Of a stretch of 64,000 nt of DNA, positions 34,476 through 43,903 are shown piece by piece. Position 1 is the stretch's first letter; each line of letters begins with the position of its first letter. The notes under the pieces are model-generated. The model ran no database searches, was not told the DNA's origin, and saw only the letters and a program-made list of their open reading frames with translations. This DNA comes from DMER64 sp964554535 (GTDB lineage: Bacteria > Bacteroidota > Bacteroidia > Bacteroidales > UBA932), in assembly GCA_964554535.1 (NCBI GenBank), contig CAZKPB010000013.1:1-64000 (forward strand), read 5' to 3'. The position numbers and the translations under genes were made by a program.

Positions 34476-35855
34476 TTATAGTATATCAATTAATTGTCCA
34501 TTATGTGCCTTGGCGGGCATTTCCAAACGGTGGAGCGTATAGCCGGTCGGCGTGGCTTTTGCGGCGGTGGCGCGGTCCGTATCCGCCGAGGGGAATCCAA
34601 TGGCTTTCAAGGCCTCGGCCAGGCACAATTCCTGCGGATTACCCAGTTCCATCACGTTTCCAAACAACACATCCTCTACGGAAACATCCGGAATGAAACC
34701 ATTCTTGAAATCGGTGACTCCCAGTTTGTTGGCGTATTTGTACAGGATGATACAGGCTCCCCAGTCGGCAATATCCGCTTCGTCCGGAATGAAATACGAG
34801 GCGGCGGTGTATTTGCCCCGGGTGGGCGATCCAATGGTGATGACCTCCATATAGGGGTCCAGGCCGCAGATAAGCAGTTCCGAGGCACTGGCCGTCCAGT
34901 CTCCCGTAATGACGTACAGGCGTGATAAATTCAGATTGGTGCGGATTTCATCCGCCTTGGGGAAATAAGAATACAACTGGTCCTTGCGGTTTTCTTTATT
35001 CCAGTAGTCCATATACAGGTCATTCCAAATCTTGGATATCAGCAGGGTGTTTCCGTCCAGGCAAGAAGCCGGACACAAGCTGCCAATCAGTTGCGAGGCT
35101 GTGGTGAGCAATCCTCCCGGATTGTAACGCAAATCCAGTACCACGTCCTGTACCCCGGCGTCCTTAAAGGCACTCAAAGCGGTTTCCAATGGCTCAATGG
35201 CGGCTGAGGTAAAATCGGTAAAACAGAGATAGCCCGCCTTGTGCGCGCCCTCTTCCAGCACGTTCCATTCCACCACGGGATTCAGGGTCTGCTTGCGGGC
35301 GGTGAGCGATACGCTGCTGCCCGTATGGATACCGTCCTCCAGCACGTGACCAAACGTAAGCAGTGCGGTGGGGCTGTTGTACAGGTCCATATAGTTGTCA
35401 CGGGTAATGTCATTGTTGTTCATTTTGACAAAAATATCACCCCGTTTGATGCCGGCTTCTGCAGCCGGAGTGTCCGGGTATACAAAACGGACAATGGCAA
35501 ACATGTTGTTGGTGTTGGAAAAAGACCCCCATGCCAGGGCGTAGCCAAAAGTGGTTTCCACGCCTTCCGTTTCTTCCAGTTCGGTGGCTATGTCGGGGGT
35601 AATGTAGGACCAGCCGTCTTCTGTCCTGTAACAGAGTTTTTCAAAAAAGTCCACCGGGTCAGCATCGCTCATTGGATCAAGTCCCTGAGGGATATGATCT
35701 TCCCAAAGGTAGACTTCTTCCATGGTGCTTTTCATATAAGAGTTGACTTTCTGGGCGACGGTGGTGGGCTGGTTGTCTTTTTTGCACGAAACCGTGCACA
35801 ATAAGGCGGCCAATGAAAGAAAACATATGGTGGTTTTAAAACTTGTGCGAGTCAT
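34476..35855 (-). CDS. S41 family peptidase lipoprotein
   Basis: A 459-residue lipoprotein: signal peptide with lipobox TVSC (lipidated Cys24). A PDZ-like region (about 105-165, with TPAAEAGIKRGDIFVKMN) precedes the S41 tail-specific protease domain, with LDLRYNPGGLL near 250 and the nucleophile region DWTASASELLI near 323-333. It is related to CtpA proteases, but the lysine of the Ser-Lys dyad is less obvious than in the other S41 gene at 57394. It heads the operon with the S37 peptidase and DUF2156 protein. A weak TACTTTCG box (plus coordinates 35875-35882) lies just upstream. Confidence 0.88.
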   Translation of the reverse strand: MTRTSFKTTICFLSLAALLCTVSCKKDNQPTTVAQKVNSYMKSTMEEVYLWEDHIPQGLDPMSDADPVDFFEKLCYRTEDGWSYITPDIATELEETEGVETTFGYALAWGSFSNTNNMFAIVRFVYPDTPAAEAGIKRGDIFVKMNNNDITRDNYMDLYNSPTALLTFGHVLEDGIHTGSSVSLTARKQTLNPVVEWNVLEEGAHKAGYLCFTDFTSAAIEPLETALSAFKDAGVQDVVLDLRYNPGGLLTTASQLIGSLCPASCLDGNTLLISKIWNDLYMDYWNKENRKDQLYSYFPKADEIRTNLNLSRLYVITGDWTASASELLICGLDPYMEVITIGSPTRGKYTAASYFIPDEADIADWGACIILYKYANKLGVTDFKNGFIPDVSVEDVLFGNVMELGNPQELCLAEALKAIGFPSADTDRATAAKATPTGYTLHRLEMPAKAHNGQLIDIL

Positions 35856-35897
35856 ATTAAAATGATTTATCAGGCGAAAGTACTAATTTTAATTGTT

Positions 35898-35905
35898 TAC
35901 CTTTG
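35898..35905 (+). promoter_or_regulatory. -7 promoter box for tyrS
   Basis: TACCTTTG matches TAnnTTTG, 29 nt before the tyrS ATG, inside the divergent gap shared with the S41 lipoprotein gene. Confidence 0.55.
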
Positions 35906-35934
35906 CAGAAAATATACCAACTTATAAAAGAGAT

Positions 35935-37224
35935 ATGAAAAATTTTGTAGCCGAACTCAAGTGGAGAGGAATGATTCACAATATAATGCCCGGCACCGAA
36001 GAACAGCTCAATAAGGAAATGACGTCCGCCTATCTTGGAATTGACCCCACGGCAGATTCGCTGCATATTGGTCATTTGGTGGGAGTTATGATGTTAAGAC
36101 ACTTTCAGCAGTGCGGTCACAGACCGTTGGCCGTGGTAGGCGGAGCCACCGGAATGATTGGCGACCCGTCCATGAAATCGGCAGAGCGTGTGCTGCTGGA
36201 TGAAACCACGTTGCGCCACAACCAGGAGTGCATCAAAAAACAATTGGCCCGTTTTCTGGATTTTGAGAGTGGTGCCCCTAATGCCGCGCTGTTACTCAAC
36301 AATTATGACTGGACAAAGGACTATACGTTTCTGAATTTTGCCCGTGATATAGGAAAGCATATCACCGTCAACTATATGATGAGCAAGGATTCGGTAAAGA
36401 AACGCCTGAGCGGGGAAGATACCGAGGGGATGTCGTTTACCGAATTCACCTACCAGCTGTTGCAGGGCTACGACTACTTGTACCTGTACAAGACGTACGG
36501 TTGCCGCCTGCAGGTGGGCGGCTCTGACCAGTGGGGAAACATCACCACTGGGGCCGAGTTGATTCGCCGCAAGGAAGGGGGTGAGTGCTATGCACTGACC
36601 TGCCCGCTTATCACAAAAGCAGACGGCGGCAAATTCGGAAAGACCGAGTCGGGCAATGTCTGGCTGGACCCCAAACGGACAAGTCCCTATACGTTCTACC
36701 AATTCTGGATGAATGTGAGTGACGAGGACGCCCGGAAATATATCAAGATCTTTACTTCGCTGTCGCAGGAAACCATTGAAAGCTTGGATGCCGCCCACGC
36801 GCTGGAACCCCACAAACGCATACTGCAGGCCGAATTGGCAAAACAAGTAACAATTATGGTACACGGAGAAAACGAATATAACAAAGCCGTTACAGCGTCT
36901 CAGATACTCTTTGGTCAGGGGACCAGAGAACAGTTGATGGACCTGGATGAACAGACCTTCCTTTCCGTTTTTGCCGGGGTGCCTCAATTTGAGGTGGCAC
37001 TAAATGTTTTTCCACAGTCTGTAACAGAGTTGTTAGCAGTAAATACCTCTATTTTCCCCTCCAAGGGCGAGTGCCGCAAACTCATTCAGGGAGGTGGATT
37101 GTCCATTGATAAGGAAAAAGTGTTGCAGGCGGATGCCCCCGTTTCCGCCTCACAGTTGATTCAGGGAAAGTACCTGCTGGTGCAGAAAGGGAAAAAGAAT
37201 TATTACATAATCAAAGCCTTATGA
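35935..37224 (+). CDS. tyrS: Tyrosine--tRNA ligase
   Basis: A class I synthetase charging tRNA-Tyr, 429 residues. The HIGH motif is HIGHLVG near 43-49; the KMSKS-like loop is KFGKTESG near 236-243; the tyrosine and tRNA-binding QVGGSDQWGNI segment lies near 194-204; an S4 RNA-binding domain occupies about 360-429. The first conserved residue block starts right after the ATG at 35935, and the upstream frame extension runs through the promoter. rbfA overlaps its stop by ATGA, giving a tyrS-rbfA-lolC/E-like operon. Confidence 0.97.
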   Translation: MKNFVAELKWRGMIHNIMPGTEEQLNKEMTSAYLGIDPTADSLHIGHLVGVMMLRHFQQCGHRPLAVVGGATGMIGDPSMKSAERVLLDETTLRHNQECIKKQLARFLDFESGAPNAALLLNNYDWTKDYTFLNFARDIGKHITVNYMMSKDSVKKRLSGEDTEGMSFTEFTYQLLQGYDYLYLYKTYGCRLQVGGSDQWGNITTGAELIRRKEGGECYALTCPLITKADGGKFGKTESGNVWLDPKRTSPYTFYQFWMNVSDEDARKYIKIFTSLSQETIESLDAAHALEPHKRILQAELAKQVTIMVHGENEYNKAVTASQILFGQGTREQLMDLDEQTFLSVFAGVPQFEVALNVFPQSVTELLAVNTSIFPSKGECRKLIQGGGLSIDKEKVLQADAPVSASQLIQGKYLLVQKGKKNYYIIKAL

Positions 37225-37565
37225 CAGAAGACAGTACAAGACAACTGAAAGTGGCCCGGCAGGTGCAGAAAGACTTGTCGGAAATTTTCCGTCTTCAGGG
37301 AATGGCGCCCTACGGCGGGGCAATGATTACCGTGACCAACGTGCGCATAAGCCCGGACTTGGCGGTGGCGCGTGTATGGTTGAGTATTTTTCCCTCGGCC
37401 AAAGCAAAGGAAGTGCTGGCTTCCGTGCAGGCGCAGTCCCGCAGTATCCGGGGCGAGCTGGGTCACCGGGTGGCCAAGCAATTGCGTATTGTGCCCGACC
37501 TTTCTTTCCTGATAGACGATTCGCTGGATTACGTAGAGCATATTGACGAGTTGCTGAAAATGTAG
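37221..37565 (+). CDS. rbfA: 30S ribosome-binding factor
   Basis: A 114-residue KH-like protein needed for late 30S subunit maturation and 16S rRNA 5'-end processing. Family features are RQVQKDLSEIF at the N-terminus, ITVTNVRISPDLAVARVWLSIFP near 35-57 and RIVPDLSFLIDDSLDY near the C-terminus. Its ATG is within the tyrS stop. Confidence 0.95.
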   Translation: MTEDSTRQLKVARQVQKDLSEIFRLQGMAPYGGAMITVTNVRISPDLAVARVWLSIFPSAKAKEVLASVQAQSRSIRGELGHRVAKQLRIVPDLSFLIDDSLDYVEHIDELLKM

Positions 37566-37583
37566 TAGTCCGGAATATTACTT

Positions 37584-38798
37584 GTGAAATTAGCTTTATT
37601 CATAGCCTGGCGTTATTTATTTGCCAAAAAATCCCGGCAGGTAATTAATGTCATTTCCTGGATCAGTGCCGCGGGCATTGCGCTGGGTACCATGGCGCTT
37701 GTGATTGTGTTGTCGGTGTATAACGGATTTGACAATCTGGTGCTGGCTATGTACCGTAACTTTGACTCAGACCTGCTGATAAGGCCGGTGGCCGGAAAAG
37801 TATTTACCCCATCGCCCCAATTTGCCGCTTTTGCGGGTGATGCGCGCATTGCTGCGGTGTGTCCCGTAATAGAAGAGGATGTGTTTCTGCAGTATCGCGG
37901 ACAACAGGCGGTGGCCACTGTAAAGGGGGTTGACAGTACTTTTGTGGCCATTACTCCTCTGCAGCATCAAATACAGCACGGAAAGTTTGACGTCTATTTT
38001 GGCGAGTTGGAAGAAGTGGTCATGGGCAGGGGGCTGGCCAATCAACTGGGGGTGAATGTGGCTTTTGTTGATCCGCTCTGGATATATTATCCGGAAAAGG
38101 GGGGGGCGTTTTCTCCCCTTAATCCCATGGGCTCCATCAAGAGAGAAAAATTGTACCCCGCAGGGATTTTTGCAGTAGAGCAACAATATGATTCTCGCTA
38201 CCTGTTTATACCCATAGCCACCGCCCGCCGGTTGTTTTCCTATACCGACCAGTTGAGTTATGTAGAATTGAAATTGCAGGACGGTGTCAAGGTGAAGCCG
38301 CTTCAAAAACAATTGATGCAGCAACTCGGGCCGGATTTTGAAGTACTCAACCGCCGTCAGCAGAACCGGACGCTATACAAGATGATGACTACGGAAAAGG
38401 CGGTAATTTTTGTGCTTTTGGCCTTTATTGTGCTTATTATTTCCTGCAATGTGCTGGGGTCGCTGGGAATGCTTATTCTGGAAAAGAAACAGGACGTGGA
38501 AATATTGCGCAGTATGGGGGCCTCGGCCAAATTAATTAAACGCATTTTTCTTTTGGAAGGCTGGCTTATTTCCGTGTTGGGTCTCGTGGCCGGGCTGTTA
38601 TTGGGGCTTATGGTCTGCAAGGCACAGATTTACTTTGGAATCATCAAACTTCCGGGTAGTTTTGCGGTACGTTTTTATCCGGTAGACGTTCACTTGACAG
38701 ATGTTTTGCTGATTGTCGCTTCGGTGCTTGGTCTGGGCTTTCTGGCCGCTTATGCTCCGGTACGTTCTGTTTTCAGTAAGGCCGTTTCAAGAACTTAA
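37584..38798 (+). CDS. FtsX-like ABC permease, LolC/LolE type
   Basis: A 404-residue inner-membrane permease with one N-terminal helix (about 20-45), a periplasmic MacB/LolE-like domain (about 50-265) and three C-terminal helices (about 270-300, 320-345, 370-400) forming the FtsX domain. The ISWISAAGIALGTMALVIVLSVYNGF start and FILLEGWLISVLGLVAGLLLG-like region are typical of lipoprotein-releasing permeases. The cognate ATPase is not next to it. The start is GTG at 37584, 18 nt after rbfA. A role in moving lipoproteins to the outer membrane is inferred from family. Confidence 0.88.
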   Translation: MKLALFIAWRYLFAKKSRQVINVISWISAAGIALGTMALVIVLSVYNGFDNLVLAMYRNFDSDLLIRPVAGKVFTPSPQFAAFAGDARIAAVCPVIEEDVFLQYRGQQAVATVKGVDSTFVAITPLQHQIQHGKFDVYFGELEEVVMGRGLANQLGVNVAFVDPLWIYYPEKGGAFSPLNPMGSIKREKLYPAGIFAVEQQYDSRYLFIPIATARRLFSYTDQLSYVELKLQDGVKVKPLQKQLMQQLGPDFEVLNRRQQNRTLYKMMTTEKAVIFVLLAFIVLIISCNVLGSLGMLILEKKQDVEILRSMGASAKLIKRIFLLEGWLISVLGLVAGLLLGLMVCKAQIYFGIIKLPGSFAVRFYPVDVHLTDVLLIVASVLGLGFLAAYAPVRSVFSKAVSRT

Positions 38799-38810
38799 CC
38801 CACTTTGTAT

Positions 38811-41729
38811 ATGGGCCGTCACATTGTGTCAATACTCGCAAGACTTGCGCTGGTTTTGTTCTTTGCCTGTGTTTTTACACCGGCGTTGAGGGCCCAGTAC
38901 TATCTTACGGGAGAAGATCCCGCTCGGCTCAAATGGAACCAGTTGCGTACCGGCTCCATACAGTTGATTTATCCGCAAGGGCTGGATTCGCTGGCGTTCC
39001 GTTATGCCTACCTGATGGAGCACTCCTCGGCCGCGCTGATGCAGTCGTTGCGCACCGTCACACCCCGTATTCCGGTGGTTCTGCATCCCTATGACTTGAA
39101 CAGCAACGGGCTGGTGGTCTGGGCTCCCAAACGGATGGAAGTGCAAACCACCCCTCCGTCTGAAGACGGGAATGCGCAGAATTGGGAAAAACAATTAGTC
39201 TTGCACGAGGTCCATCACGTGGCCCAGATGCAGCGCGCCGGTGAAAATGTCATCAAACCTTTGGGCTGGTTTCTGGGCCAGCAGGCCGAGGGTCTTTCCG
39301 TGGGGCTTTACTTTCCGTCCTGGATGCTGGAAGGGGATGCCACTCTGGAAGAGACGCTGCTCTCTTCTGCGGGCAGAGGCCGGGAAGCGTCTTTCCTGAT
39401 GCCCTACAAGGCGTATTGGGCCGATTCTATACAGTTCAGTGCCGACAAATGGGGTCTTGGTTCATACGTAGACCGGATTCCCGACAAATATGCCAACGGC
39501 TATTTCCGTCTTTCGGCCGCTCGGGCGGTCAGTGACCCCGGAGCGATGGACCGGATGTTTACCCGCATCACTAAGAAACCCTACTGGCCCTTTGTCTTCA
39601 GACGCTCGTTCAAAGAACATTTGGGAACTACCGCCGTGGGTTTATGGAAAAACGCGCGGCAGACTTACGGCACCTTGTGGGAAGCACAGCAACAGGCAAA
39701 AGTGCCTTTTTCGGCCGGAGAGGTATGGGGCCCGGAATCCAAATATTATGCCGAGTACCGCTCGCCCGTGGTGCTTGTGGACAGTATGGGCCACCGGACG
39801 GTGTATGCCCGTCGGTGGTCTCAGCAACAGACGTCTTCTCTGGTGCGGCTGGCTCGCGGGGAAGCCTCGGATCCGGAGTTGTTGTGCCGGCTGGGGGCTG
39901 TCAATTCTCGCCTGAGCACGGACGGTCGCTATATCTACTGGTCGGAAAATGTCTCGGGACACCGCTGGGCCCATGAGAATTTTTCGGTGGTGCGCCGCTA
40001 TGACCTTTCCTCGGGCAAGGCCACGGCGTTGACGCGCCGCACGCGTTATTTCAATCCCGTGCCGCTCAAGGACTCGGACGTTTTGGCGGTAGTGCATTAT
40101 CCGGCACAGGGGGGGAGCGAGCTGCATATAATCAGTGCGCTTACCGGGGACCTTTTTTTTAAGTATAAAGTCCCGGCAGGCAGGCAGTTGAGCGGGTTGG
40201 ACTGGCTTGATGGTAACATCCTGGTGGGGGCTTTGACCGGTGATGACGGGAAGGCCCTGTATTCCGTGGATTTGCGTACCGGGAAATGGACACAGATTAC
40301 TCCGGCCGGGTTCAGCACCGGGGCTACGGTAAAAACCGGGGCCGGCTGCGTGTATTTTGAGAACGACCATTCCGGAACGGAAAATATTTGTGCGGTAGCG
40401 TTGGATTCTTGCGGGCGGGCCGTCGGAGGGGTCCAACGGCTTACGGAAGCCGCTTTTGGCGCTTTTGATCCCTTTCCGGCAGGGGACAGATTGTATTACA
40501 GTAATTACACATCCAAAGGTTACCGCATCTATTCGCTGCCCACCGACTCGCTGGTGTCGTTTCCGGAAGATGTGGCGGCGGTCAATACGGCGGGGCCTTT
40601 GGACGGCATGACCTCCCCCTTTAATATAGACACGTTGCAGGTACCCGGTTCATTGCATTATGATACAAAACGGTATCGCAAATTTCCCGCGGTATTCCGC
40701 GTTCACTCCTGGATGCCGTTTTATTTTGATATAGATGCGTTGGACCGGGCCTCCTTCCAAACCTATTATCAGGTGGTGTCGGCAGGGGCTTCCGTGATGG
40801 CGCAGAATACGCTGGGTACAGCGGTTTCCTGGCTGGGATACAGGTACCATAAAGGATTTCACTCGGGGCATCTGAAATATACGTTCAGCGGCTGGTTACC
40901 GGTCATTACCGCCGAGGGGCATTTCAATGAGCGGTGGCAGACCGCTACTACCATTGAGCGTACTGAACAAGGAAACAGTATTGTCACGGATACCCTCTCC
41001 CGTCCTAATTTCCGTGTTAAACTATATTCGTATATCCCGTTTACATTCAATTCGGGCGGTTGGAACCGCGGGTTTATTCCCTCGGTGCGGTATGAGTATA
41101 CCAACGACCGATATGCCGTTACAGATATTCAAAAACCGGTGACTCGGCAGATGTTGCAGTTTGGGATGCAGTTTTATCAGGTACGGCATAAGGCACTCAG
41201 AGATATTTATCCGCGCTGGGGCTTGGGACTGAATTTTCAATATGCGCAGGCTCCGGGAGCTGTCAGGTATTTTACCCGGATTTCCTATGCCCAGGTCTAT
41301 GGATACCTTCCCGGATTGTTTGGCAACCAGGGGTTAAAACTTACAGTATCGTATCAGAAACAGGCTTCGGACGGAACAGCGTTCTATTTGGGGTCTTTTC
41401 TCAGCGGACCTCGCGGAACGGCAACTTTTTATGCCCCGCAGATGTATCAGGCCACAGCGGATTATGCCATTCCCATTTTGTTCAGGGATTTTTCATTGCC
41501 TCCGGTGTTGTATATAGAACGTATGCAGGTAATTCCTTTTGTTGATTATCTGCGTACGGCGGGCTATGCCGACGGACGGAAGGAATCATTCGGCGCCGTG
41601 GGGGCCGACCTCTTGTTTGATTTTCATATATTCCGCATTGGGTATGAAATATCGGCCGGGATAAGATATGCCTGGACCTTTGACAACCGTCATACCGTGG
41701 AGGCGCTTTTTTCCTTGCCTGCGTTCTGA
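38811..41729 (+). CDS. Outer-membrane-type protein with HExxH metalloprotease-like domain, propeller and barrel-like C-terminus
   Basis: A 972-residue exported protein; signal peptide about 1-29 (ending ALRAQ). Residues 30-260 look like a peptidase-MA (gluzincin) domain: H132-E133-V-H-H136 fits HExxH, and Glu174 in WMLEGDAT fits the WxxEG third zinc ligand. Residues about 300-620 show TolB/WD40-like blades (STDGRYIYWSE near 370, YYSNYTSKGYRIYSLP near 562). The last 300 residues alternate aromatic and hydrophobic strands as in outer-membrane barrels and end in Phe. The substrate is unknown. It starts 12 nt after the LolC/E-like gene. ATG 38811 is used rather than TTG 38805. Confidence 0.75.
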   Translation: MGRHIVSILARLALVLFFACVFTPALRAQYYLTGEDPARLKWNQLRTGSIQLIYPQGLDSLAFRYAYLMEHSSAALMQSLRTVTPRIPVVLHPYDLNSNGLVVWAPKRMEVQTTPPSEDGNAQNWEKQLVLHEVHHVAQMQRAGENVIKPLGWFLGQQAEGLSVGLYFPSWMLEGDATLEETLLSSAGRGREASFLMPYKAYWADSIQFSADKWGLGSYVDRIPDKYANGYFRLSAARAVSDPGAMDRMFTRITKKPYWPFVFRRSFKEHLGTTAVGLWKNARQTYGTLWEAQQQAKVPFSAGEVWGPESKYYAEYRSPVVLVDSMGHRTVYARRWSQQQTSSLVRLARGEASDPELLCRLGAVNSRLSTDGRYIYWSENVSGHRWAHENFSVVRRYDLSSGKATALTRRTRYFNPVPLKDSDVLAVVHYPAQGGSELHIISALTGDLFFKYKVPAGRQLSGLDWLDGNILVGALTGDDGKALYSVDLRTGKWTQITPAGFSTGATVKTGAGCVYFENDHSGTENICAVALDSCGRAVGGVQRLTEAAFGAFDPFPAGDRLYYSNYTSKGYRIYSLPTDSLVSFPEDVAAVNTAGPLDGMTSPFNIDTLQVPGSLHYDTKRYRKFPAVFRVHSWMPFYFDIDALDRASFQTYYQVVSAGASVMAQNTLGTAVSWLGYRYHKGFHSGHLKYTFSGWLPVITAEGHFNERWQTATTIERTEQGNSIVTDTLSRPNFRVKLYSYIPFTFNSGGWNRGFIPSVRYEYTNDRYAVTDIQKPVTRQMLQFGMQFYQVRHKALRDIYPRWGLGLNFQYAQAPGAVRYFTRISYAQVYGYLPGLFGNQGLKLTVSYQKQASDGTAFYLGSFLSGPRGTATFYAPQMYQATADYAIPILFRDFSLPPVLYIERMQVIPFVDYLRTAGYADGRKESFGAVGADLLFDFHIFRIGYEISAGIRYAWTFDNRHTVEALFSLPAF

Positions 41730-41747
41730 TTTGCGTTCACTGACAAA

Positions 41748-41779
41748 TTGACAGCATTGCTCCCGTGGCACTTCTTTTG
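41748..41779 (+). promoter_or_regulatory. Possible promoter for groES-groEL
   Basis: A TTG at 41748-41750 and TTCTTTTG at 41772-41779 are separated by 21 nt, close to the Bacteroidota -33/-7 arrangement with one mismatch in the -7 box. The leader would be about 60 nt. No CIRCE inverted repeat was recognised. Confidence 0.35.
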
Positions 41780-41841
41780 TGTTATTTTCTGGCGTTGATT
41801 TGAAAGCAACAGAACATATTTAAAATTTAAAATCTACAATT

Positions 41842-42111
41842 ATGAACATTAAACCTTTAGCAGATCGCGTGGTGGTGTTGCCTCAAGAGGCTGAAACCAA
41901 AACGGCAAGCGGGTTGTTTATTCCGGACACCGCAAAAGAAAAACCGCAACGCGGTAAAATTGTAGCCGTGGGAACCGGCAAAAAAGACGAACCAATGGAA
42001 CTGAAAGTAAACGACGTGGTTCTTTATGGAAAATACGCAGGCACGGAAATCAACGTGGACGGTGAAGATTACCTGATTATGCGTCAATCGGATGTGCTGG
42101 CAGTTATCTAA
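41842..42111 (+). CDS. groES: Co-chaperonin GroES
   Basis: The 89-residue lid of the GroEL chamber. The family start NIKPLADRVVVLP, the mobile loop EAETKTASGLFIPDTAKEKP near 16-35 and the YGKYAGTEI segment near 67-75 are intact. It is followed 23 nt later by groEL in the usual operon order. Confidence 0.98.
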   Translation: MNIKPLADRVVVLPQEAETKTASGLFIPDTAKEKPQRGKIVAVGTGKKDEPMELKVNDVVLYGKYAGTEINVDGEDYLIMRQSDVLAVI

Positions 42112-42134
42112 TAACCTTATAAAACAGAATAATT

Positions 42135-43763
42135 ATGGCAAAAGAAATTAAATACAACATTGAAGCCCGTAACCTTATGAAAGAAGGGGTTGACGCGTTG
42201 GCTAATGCAGTAAAAGTGACTTTGGGACCTAAAGGTCGCAACGTGGTGATTGATAAAAAATACGGGGCTCCCCACATTACTAAAGACGGGGTTACCGTTG
42301 CCAAAGAAATTGAACTGGAAGACGCCTTTGCCAATATGGGCGCCCAGATTGTCAAGGAAGTGGCTTCCAAGACCAATGACCAGGCGGGTGACGGCACCAC
42401 TACCGCTACCGTGCTGGCTCAGTCCATTATAAACGTGGGTTTGAAAAACGTCACCGCCGGTGCCAATCCTATGGATTTGAAACGCGGTATTGAAAAAGCC
42501 GTTGACAGTGTAGTAGACAGTTTGAAAAAACAAAGCCAGAGCGTGGGCAACGACTTGTCAAAAATTGAACAGGTGGCCACTGTGTCTGCCAACAACGATA
42601 CAAACATTGGCAAACTCATAGCCGAGGCTATGGGCAAAGTCAAGAAAGAAGGCGTAATCACCGTGGAAGAAGCCAAAGGCACCGATACGGAAGTTAAGGT
42701 AGTGGAAGGGATGCAGTTTGACCGCGGTTACATCAGTGCCTATTTCATCACCAACTCGGACAAGATGGAAGCCGTACTGGACAACCCCATGATTCTGATT
42801 ACCGACAAGAAAGTTTCCACCATGAAAGATCTTATGCCTATTCTGGAACCCGTGGCTCAAAACGGTCACCCGTTGCTGATTATTGCAGAAGACGTGGATG
42901 GAGAAGCTTTGGCCACTCTGGTGGTTAACCGTCTGCGTGGTACCATCAAGATTGCCGCCGTAAAGGCCCCCGGTTTTGGAGACCGCCGCAAAGAAATGCT
43001 GGAAGATATAGCCATTTTGACAGGTGGTACCGTTATTACGGAAGACAAGGGCATCAAGCTGGAATCCGCTACACTGGATATGCTGGGTAATGCAGAAAAA
43101 GTTGTCATTGACAAGGAAAACACTACCATTGTAAACGGTGCTGGCAAATCGGAAGCCATTGCCTCGCGCGTGGCCCAAATCCGCAAACAAATGGAAATCA
43201 CCACCAGTGATTACGATAAAGAAAAATTACAGGAACGGTTGGCCAAACTTTCCGGTGGCGTGGCTGTCCTTTACGTAGGCGCCGCCTCGGAAGTGGAAAT
43301 GAAATCCAAGAAAGACCGCGTGGAAGACGCTTTGAACGCCACACGTGCCGCCGTGGAAGAAGGTTTTGTACCCGGTGGCGGGGTTGCCTATATCCGTGCC
43401 ATTGAAAGCCTCAAACAACTGAAGGCGGACAACGATGATGAAGCTACCGGTATTGCCATTGTAGCTCGCGCCATTGAAGAACCGTTGCGTATGATTGTGG
43501 AAAACGCAGGCCAGGAAGGCAGCATTGTAGTTCAAAAAGTGAAGGAAGGAAAAGCTGACTTTGGTTACAATGCCCGTACCGAAAAATATGAAGAGCTCTT
43601 CAAATCGGGCGTTATTGATCCTACCAAGGTGGCTCGTGTAGCCCTTCAAAATGCCGGTTCAGTAGCCGGAATGTTCCTGACTACCGAATGTGTTCTGGCA
43701 GAAAAGAAAGAAGAAACCCCCGCTATGCCCGCAGGCAATCCCGGAATGGGCGGAATGATGTAA
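42135..43763 (+). CDS. groEL: Chaperonin GroEL
   Basis: A 60-kDa chaperonin subunit, 542 residues. ATP-binding motifs GPKGRNVVIDK (near 32-42) and GDGTTTATVLAQSI (near 87-100), the apical domain, and the GGVAYIRA region are all present. The C-terminus has a short GMGGMM tail (537-542) typical of GroEL. It ends in a strong terminator shared with tRNA-Gln. Confidence 0.98.
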   Translation: MAKEIKYNIEARNLMKEGVDALANAVKVTLGPKGRNVVIDKKYGAPHITKDGVTVAKEIELEDAFANMGAQIVKEVASKTNDQAGDGTTTATVLAQSIINVGLKNVTAGANPMDLKRGIEKAVDSVVDSLKKQSQSVGNDLSKIEQVATVSANNDTNIGKLIAEAMGKVKKEGVITVEEAKGTDTEVKVVEGMQFDRGYISAYFITNSDKMEAVLDNPMILITDKKVSTMKDLMPILEPVAQNGHPLLIIAEDVDGEALATLVVNRLRGTIKIAAVKAPGFGDRRKEMLEDIAILTGGTVITEDKGIKLESATLDMLGNAEKVVIDKENTTIVNGAGKSEAIASRVAQIRKQMEITTSDYDKEKLQERLAKLSGGVAVLYVGAASEVEMKSKKDRVEDALNATRAAVEEGFVPGGGVAYIRAIESLKQLKADNDDEATGIAIVARAIEEPLRMIVENAGQEGSIVVQKVKEGKADFGYNARTEKYEELFKSGVIDPTKVARVALQNAGSVAGMFLTTECVLAEKKEETPAMPAGNPGMGGMM

Positions 43764-43784
43764 CAGAGTGTCTTTGATAATATG

Positions 43785-43820
43785 AAAAAGGCTGTCTTGA
43801 AAAAGACGGCCTTTTTTTTT
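43785..43820. terminator. Bidirectional intrinsic terminator between groEL and tRNA-Gln
   Basis: A 14-bp stem AAAAAGGCTGTCTT/AAGACGGCCTTTTT (one G-T pair) with a GAAA loop, followed by a nine-T tract. The 5' A-tract lets it also stop the minus-strand tRNA-Gln transcript. Confidence 0.88.
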
Positions 43821-43821
43821 G

Positions 43822-43892
43822 TTGAGCTACCAGGATTCGAACCTAGACTGACAGAACCAAAATCTGAAGTGCTACCATTACACCATAGCTCA
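43822..43892 (-). tRNA. tRNA-Gln (anticodon TTG)
   Basis: The minus strand folds as a 71-nt tRNA with acceptor stem TGAGCTA/TAGCTCA (first pair U-A, typical of tRNA-Gln), anticodon loop TTTTGGT (anticodon TTG) and T-loop TTCGAAT. CCA is not encoded. The outermost anticodon-stem pair is a U-U mismatch. Confidence 0.94.
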
Positions 43893-43903
43893 GAATGAGG
43901 CTG

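Noticed and set aside
41747..41755. TTGACA-like -35 element before groES
   Set aside because: It resembles the Escherichia coli -35 box, but no TATAAT is spaced correctly and Bacteroidota use a different consensus; the TTG was considered only as a -33 element.
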